Below, piece after piece: positions 59,212 through 64,000 of a stretch of 64,000 bases of DNA. The stretch lies in NCBI GenBank assembly GCA_021325355.1, contig JAJPHI010000019.1:186001-250000 (forward strand), written 5' to 3'. Source of the stretch: Pseudomonadota bacterium. Its GTDB lineage: Bacteria > Desulfobacterota > Binatia > Binatales > Binataceae. A program made the position numbers and the translations under genes. The notes under the pieces were generated by a model. That model did no database searches. It worked only from the letters and a program-made list of their open reading frames with translations, and was not told the DNA's origin. Positions within the stretch are counted from its first letter, which is position 1. Each line of letters opens with the position of its first letter.

Positions 59212-62200
59212 ATGCGCCGCGTAACTCACATCGCGCTCCGTATCCTGCTGGCCGGACTTTTCCTTGTTGTTCTGCTGGTGGTTGCCTTGGTTTGCTTCAC
59301 CCGCACACAATCCTTCAGCGACCTGTTACGAACTAAAGTAAACGCGCTGCTCGCAGCGACCTACCAAGGGCAAATAACCGTCGCCCAAATCGATAGCTCT
59401 TACCCCGGGCGCCTCCTGATGCGCAACCTCACGATTCAGTACGAGGGTCAAGTTATCGCGCGAATCAGGGAAGTCTCGGTCGACTACTCACTGCTGCCCT
59501 TGTTATGGGGCCACGTTCGTCTTGACATTTCAGCAGTTGATCCTGAGGCCCGTCTCGCTCGCGACCAGCGCGGCAACTGGAACCTGATCGCCGCTTTTAC
59601 GCCGCGGGTGGTCTCGAAAGGCACGACGGCGACTTCTTTCGTCATCGATATTTCGGCTCTCACGGTTCAGGAAGGCGCGGTCGAGGTCGCCCCTGATAGC
59701 GTCCACGGCCCGACTTACAATCTCGACCACGTAAATCTTCAGGCGGCGATCGCGATTTCCTCGGACAATCTCGTGGCGCGCCTGACTCAGCTCCAACTGC
59801 AGCTCAAGACGCCGTCGATGCCCACCGCGTATGTCAAAACGGCGATCTTTTATGACGCCACACACAACCGATCACGCATTGAGGTAACCCAACTCAGCGT
59901 TGCCACCGCGCACTCCGCGTTATCCGCCTCCGGCACCATCGATGACCTGCGGACTTTTTCAAGCAATCTCCAGGTATCGATCACGCGTCTCTCGCGCGCC
60001 GATCTCAGTCAGATTCTTGCTGACTATCCATGGCAACAGGACATCAGCGGCACGATCACCGTAACCGGCCCGCTCGACGCGATGACCCTGCAGGCTCACC
60101 TGGCGTCCGCGAGCGCCCGACTTGCCGCGCGTCTTTTCGGCGATTTTGCAGCGAAACAACCAAGCATCAAGCTCGATTTGCAGCTCGCGCATCTGGATCT
60201 CCATGACCTGCAGCTCGGTCAACGCGCCGCCGGTCGCTTAGACGCTTCCGTTAACGCCAGCGTTACGGACTTGAAGCCCGAAGCCGTCAAAGCTGGCGTC
60301 TCAGCGGTCGGACAAAATCTGCAGCTTGGCAACATGCTTTTCGGCAACCTGACTCTCGATGCGCGCGCGCAGGACGGCAATACCCAGTTTGCCGCGCGAC
60401 TGGACAACGGACCAGGGCAGCTTAACCTGAGCGGTTCGGCCTCGCTGATCCCACCACGGCGCTGCTCGGCAGTTCTGAATCTGACTCGGTTCGACCTCCA
60501 CCGCATATTGTCCTCGCTACCCGCAAATAGTCTCAATGGTAAAGTCACCGCCGAGGCCGTCGGCAGCGATCTTGATACTGCCAGCGGTCACCTTACGGTC
60601 GCTTTGCGCGGTTCGCAGTTCGCGCAGTTCCCACTCAATGCAAACATTGCGGCCGTTCTTGCGAATGGCAGCGTCGCCATCGACCGCGCCGAAGTTCTCA
60701 GCAGTACTACGCGACTGAGCGTCTCAGGCACAGTCGGCGTTGCGCGCGGCCTCCCCACCCTGCTCAGCTATCAGGTTTACGCGCCGCGTCTCGATCCCTT
60801 GGCGCGGCTCGCGAAGATTTCCGCTCAGGGCACGTTGAACCTCCAAGGCAACGCACGCGGCGTTCTTCGCGGCAAGAGCGGCCCGTCCTTCGACACCGGC
60901 GGCAAACTCACAGTGCGCGCGATTCACGTCGCATCCATAGCGGTTGAGAACGGTAACCTGGACTATCGTCTGCATGGCATCGGCGCACCCGGATGGCCGG
61001 CCGGCGAGGTCGTTACGCAACTTAACGCCGTCGTTATAAATACTATAAAGTTCCCCGGTATCTCTGCCCACCTACGGACGAGCGGCGGCGATGCTCCTCG
61101 GAGCGTTATCTCGCTCGTCGTTCGTGACCACAATAATCATGTAAACGAGGTTCATTCGAGCATTGACTATAGCTCGCAAGGAATCAGGGGAGAACTCAGC
61201 CGCGTCCGGCTTGTGCTTGCCGACGGCATCTGGCAGCTCGCTTCACCGGCGCAGTTTGTAAACAATTCCCATCAGGCCGCAATCCAACGGTTTGTTTTGA
61301 TCAACGGCGTGCGCCAACTGAGTATCGACGCGAACCTTGCCTCGAGCGGCGAGCAGTCTGCTGTCGTCCATGTGCGGACGCTCGACCTCGCGTTGCTGCA
61401 GCCATTGATGGGTCCCGACATCAAAGCCGCCGGCACGGTGTCCGGTGATTTGATTATCGCCGGCACTGCCCAGGCGCCCGTCATTCGCACATCGTTGCAG
61501 GGACGCAACCTGGCGCTTAACCGGCATTCGTTCGGGAAGCTCGACACGACCGCGAGCTACGCCGCCGGTCTCGCGCAGTTCACTCTGCTGCTCGATCAGG
61601 ACGCGACGCATCGCCTATCCGCCGACGGTCACTTGCCGATGACGCTCGCGTGGCATCGCGGAGTTGCTCTAGTAATCGGCAATAGCGAACAGGTCCGGAT
61701 CTACAGCGACGCTATTGACCTCGCGCCATTAGGTCCCCTCTTAGCGGATCGCCTCAAGAACTTTGCCGGTATCTTGAGACTCGACTTGACGTTAACCGGC
61801 CAGCCGTTTCGACCGGATATCAATGGCACGCTTGCCGTCGATTCGGCTCACGCCGAAGTCATCGCAACCGGCGTAACCATCAGCGATTTGACCCTCGCAC
61901 TGAACGTGTCGCCGCAGCAGATCACTATCGCTCGACTATCGGCTAATGCTGGCTCGGGTTCTTTAACGGGACACGGTACGATCAGCCTGCGGCAGCCTTA
62001 CTCGCCGGAAGCCATCAGCGCCTCGGTCCAATTCAACCGCTGGCCCGCCATCGCCACCGACCAGTATAAGTCTACGCTCGACGGTGAGCTGATCGCGTCA
62101 GGCACGGCCACGATGCCGGTGATAACGGGGACGCTCAACCTGCGCGATACGACGATTCATCCGAGTCTCGATTTTCTCAGCGGTTCGAACGTTCCACCGC

Positions 62201-63021
62201 CGGACAAAACCATTCTGATAGTTCGCCCGGGCCAGCCGCTTCCGGCGGCAACCCCTGCAGACCAGTCTTCAATGGTCGTGGCGCCTCCGCAGTCGTTAGC
62301 CGTGCCGACCTTCAGGAATCTGAGGGTCGATATCCGCGTCAATCTTCATCGCAATACCTGGATTCGACATGAGAATGCCGAGGTCGAACTGGACGGTCGC
62401 GTCAGGATCACGAAAGATCCGGGCGGTCCCATTATGTTGATCGGTGAAGTCGATACAGTTCGCGGATGGGTCAACTTTCACGACAAGAGATTCAATCTGG
62501 TGAGCGGCCGAATATTGTTTACCGGCGGCTCGACAGTAAACCCTTCTCTGGATATCGACGCCCAGTATGTGATTAATCAGTACACCATCGACATTCTGGT
62601 CACCGGGACCGCGGCGAAACCGCAGATTAAACTGCAGAGCCAGCCGCAGCTCGCACAGGCCGATATTCTTTCACTGATCCTGTTCGGCACAACCACCGAT
62701 CAGTTAAGTCAGAATCAGAAGAGCAATCTGCAGCAACAGGCGCAGTCGATGGCGCTTGGTGCGGCAGGTCAGGCGCTCGCGCAATCGCTGGGACTCGAGT
62801 CGCTGGGCGTGACGGTCAGCGGCGAATCGGTGAGCTTCGGTCACTACATCGGCCGCAACACCTATATTTCATTTGCGCCCAGTTTCGGCCCCAGCACCCC
62901 CGGAGCGCCTACCCAAGTCGCCGCCGTACAGTACTTTCTGCGACGCTGGCTGAATGTTACTACAGCCACGATGTCTGATGGCTCACATCAGATATTTTTG
63001 AACATAAACCGACGTTACTGA
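59212..63021 (+). CDS. tamB: TamB-like translocation and assembly module protein
   Basis: A 1269-residue AsmA-like protein of the TamB/YtfN family. One N-terminal membrane anchor (LLAGLFLVVLLVVALVCF) is followed by long beta-taco repeats rich in Ala, Leu and Gly, then the C-terminal DUF490 domain (about 1000-1269) with VNLHRNTWIRHENAEVELDG, RFNLVSGRILFTGGSTVNPS and the tail YFLRRWLNVTTATMSDGSHQ. It spans the periplasm from the inner membrane to TamA and is thought to move phospholipid or help barrel assembly. A TTG at 59206 overlaps the tamA stop; the first ATG at 59212 is preferred. Confidence 0.93.
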   Translation: MRRVTHIALRILLAGLFLVVLLVVALVCFTRTQSFSDLLRTKVNALLAATYQGQITVAQIDSSYPGRLLMRNLTIQYEGQVIARIREVSVDYSLLPLLWGHVRLDISAVDPEARLARDQRGNWNLIAAFTPRVVSKGTTATSFVIDISALTVQEGAVEVAPDSVHGPTYNLDHVNLQAAIAISSDNLVARLTQLQLQLKTPSMPTAYVKTAIFYDATHNRSRIEVTQLSVATAHSALSASGTIDDLRTFSSNLQVSITRLSRADLSQILADYPWQQDISGTITVTGPLDAMTLQAHLASASARLAARLFGDFAAKQPSIKLDLQLAHLDLHDLQLGQRAAGRLDASVNASVTDLKPEAVKAGVSAVGQNLQLGNMLFGNLTLDARAQDGNTQFAARLDNGPGQLNLSGSASLIPPRRCSAVLNLTRFDLHRILSSLPANSLNGKVTAEAVGSDLDTASGHLTVALRGSQFAQFPLNANIAAVLANGSVAIDRAEVLSSTTRLSVSGTVGVARGLPTLLSYQVYAPRLDPLARLAKISAQGTLNLQGNARGVLRGKSGPSFDTGGKLTVRAIHVASIAVENGNLDYRLHGIGAPGWPAGEVVTQLNAVVINTIKFPGISAHLRTSGGDAPRSVISLVVRDHNNHVNEVHSSIDYSSQGIRGELSRVRLVLADGIWQLASPAQFVNNSHQAAIQRFVLINGVRQLSIDANLASSGEQSAVVHVRTLDLALLQPLMGPDIKAAGTVSGDLIIAGTAQAPVIRTSLQGRNLALNRHSFGKLDTTASYAAGLAQFTLLLDQDATHRLSADGHLPMTLAWHRGVALVIGNSEQVRIYSDAIDLAPLGPLLADRLKNFAGILRLDLTLTGQPFRPDINGTLAVDSAHAEVIATGVTISDLTLALNVSPQQITIARLSANAGSGSLTGHGTISLRQPYSPEAISASVQFNRWPAIATDQYKSTLDGELIASGTATMPVITGTLNLRDTTIHPSLDFLSGSNVPPPDKTILIVRPGQPLPAATPADQSSMVVAPPQSLAVPTFRNLRVDIRVNLHRNTWIRHENAEVELDGRVRITKDPGGPIMLIGEVDTVRGWVNFHDKRFNLVSGRILFTGGSTVNPSLDIDAQYVINQYTIDILVTGTAAKPQIKLQSQPQLAQADILSLILFGTTTDQLSQNQKSNLQQQAQSMALGAAGQALAQSLGLESLGVTVSGESVSFGHYIGRNTYISFAPSFGPSTPGAPTQVAAVQYFLRRWLNVTTATMSDGSHQIFLNINRRY

Positions 63022-63046
63022 GAATCGCCTCCCGCCGGCTCTTCAT

Positions 63047-64000
63047 TCAGTATGCCTTGGCAAAGTAGGCGCGCTCCCGGGATTCCTCTCCACATACGAT
63101 ACACACGCCTGTCGCATCATTCTGGCTCAGCGGAATCGCCCTGCAGGTGGCTCGCGTCTCCTCGCGAATTTTCAACTCGCAGTTGGGATTGCCGCACCAG
63201 TAAATGTCGACCAGGCCGCCACCGCCTTCACCCTCCATCCGCCGCTTGAGATCGGCATAGGAGTCCAGTCGATACGTATTGGAATCCATCGCAGATTTCG
63301 CCTGCTGATAAAGATTCCGCTGAATCTCAGTCAGCAGCTCTTTGACCGGACTCATCAGTTGATCCAGGCGGGCCTTTGACTTGCCTTCCCGACCCGCGAT
63401 ATCGCGACGGGCCAGAACCGCCTCATTGGCGGCGACGTCGCGTGGTCCGATCTCGATCCTGAGTGGAACGCCGCGCATCTCCCAGTCGTTGAACTTGAAG
63501 CCGGGAGTCAATCCCTCGCGATCGTCGAGGCGCACGCGCACTCCAGCCTCGGTCAAGGCCGTTTGCGCCGCACGTGCAGCGGCAAGCACGCTTTCACCCT
63601 CTTCAGTTTTGCGCCAGATCGGCACGATTACCACCTGAGTGGCGGCGACGGCCGGCGGCAGCCGGAGCCCCTGGTCATCCCCGTGCGTCATGATGATCGC
63701 GCCGAGGAGCCGCGTCGATACGCCCCAACTGGTCTGATGCGGATACTTGAGTTCATTATTCTCATCGAGGAATCTAATCTCGAAGGCGCGCGCAAAATTA
63801 TCGCCCAGATAATGCGACGTGCCGCACTGCAGCGCACGCCCGTCCGGCATCAGGCTCTCGATCGTGTACGTCTCCTCGGCTCCAGGAAACCGCTCAGCCG
63901 CGCTCTTGCGTCCATAGACCAGTGGGATCGCGAGAAACTCCTCGACGAAACTGCGATATACTTCGAGCATTAGCTGCGTCTCACGCTGCGCCTCTGCCGG
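63047..64000 (-). CDS. proS: Prolyl-tRNA synthetase, type 3 (ProRS), C-terminal part
   Basis: The 3' end of a gene that continues past the right edge; the frame is open to base 64000 (residues PAEAQRETQLMLEVY precede the visible part). It attaches proline to tRNA-Pro. Class II motif contexts are ALQCGTSHYLGDNFARAF and YPHQTSWGVSTRLLGAIIMT, with THGDDQGLRLPP. The anticodon-binding domain follows, and the C-terminal zinc domain has CGNPNCELKI, CRAIPL and CIVCGEES, ending AYFAKAY. This is the archaeal/eukaryotic-like ProRS without the inserted editing domain. It converges on tamB with 25 bases between stops. Confidence 0.93.
   Translation of the reverse strand, partial: PAEAQRETQLMLEVYRSFVEEFLAIPLVYGRKSAAERFPGAEETYTIESLMPDGRALQCGTSHYLGDNFARAFEIRFLDENNELKYPHQTSWGVSTRLLGAIIMTHGDDQGLRLPPAVAATQVVIVPIWRKTEEGESVLAAARAAQTALTEAGVRVRLDDREGLTPGFKFNDWEMRGVPLRIEIGPRDVAANEAVLARRDIAGREGKSKARLDQLMSPVKELLTEIQRNLYQQAKSAMDSNTYRLDSYADLKRRMEGEGGGGLVDIYWCGNPNCELKIREETRATCRAIPLSQNDATGVCIVCGEESRERAYFAKAY

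Overview
The window is a GC-rich (by eye) chromosomal segment from a Gram-negative bacterium: it carries TamA/TamB outer-membrane assembly genes, RND and MacAB-type envelope efflux, SurA-like and CpxP-like periplasmic proteins and lipoproteins. Housekeeping genes (mfd, pdxA, uvrA, mnmE, rplS, glmS, glmU, a prolyl-tRNA synthetase, one tRNA-Val) are mixed with soil-type metabolism (Baeyer-Villiger monooxygenase, LLM flavin oxidoreductase, CaiB/BaiF CoA transferase, glutathione transferases, amidase, trehalose synthesis). This mix suits a deltaproteobacteria-like or Binatota-like soil lineage, but that placement is inference. I see no insertion sequences, phage genes, CRISPR arrays or integrases.

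Layout. 1-1429: start of an unknown gene leaving the left edge, then a two-gene chromate transporter, all leftward. 1655-3133: a periplasmic cytochrome c with a clear terminator, then a glutathione transferase. 3238-14248: rightward run mfd, surA-like lipoprotein, pdxA, uvrA, a DUF169 gene and mnmE. 14369-15941: a probable envelope or metal stress unit (Met/His-rich CpxP-like protein, ECF sigma factor, membrane-anchored partner), then two tiny membrane proteins and rplS. 17039-19469: bactofilin and an orphan OppD/OppF ATPase pair, leftward. 19636: a small Cys-rich lipoprotein.

19899-23942 is the most interesting part: a tight leftward block of seven envelope genes (DUF2318 protein, small exported protein, outer-membrane barrel with a CACGC motif, TlpA thioredoxin, SCO1, membrane rhodanese, MauE/DoxX). 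It looks like a thiol/metal redox system and I know of no described system with this exact set. 24237-27861: Baeyer-Villiger monooxygenase, tandem hairpins, amidase. 27954-34842: leftward glgX-treY-treZ glycogen-to-trehalose operon plus a DUF1328 peptide. 35223-38610: DUF1028 protein, a YchF-like protein that has lost its G3 motif, and a CoA transferase.

38674-42120: macA-macB. 42147-45445: glmU-glmS (UDP-GlcNAc synthesis), leftward. 45536-46420: sulfotransferase. 46735-54369: an MdtABC-type RND operon without an outer-membrane channel. 54505-54582: tRNA-Val(CAC). 54608-57155: an unknown protein, an LLM oxidoreductase and a yghU glutathione transferase. 57341-63021: tamA-tamB. 63047-64000: 3' part of a type 3 prolyl-tRNA synthetase that runs off the right edge.

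Common themes are envelope biogenesis and export (TamAB, MacAB, RND, SurA, GlmUS), DNA repair coupled to transcription (Mfd, UvrA) and stress protection (trehalose, glutathione transferases, ECF regulation).
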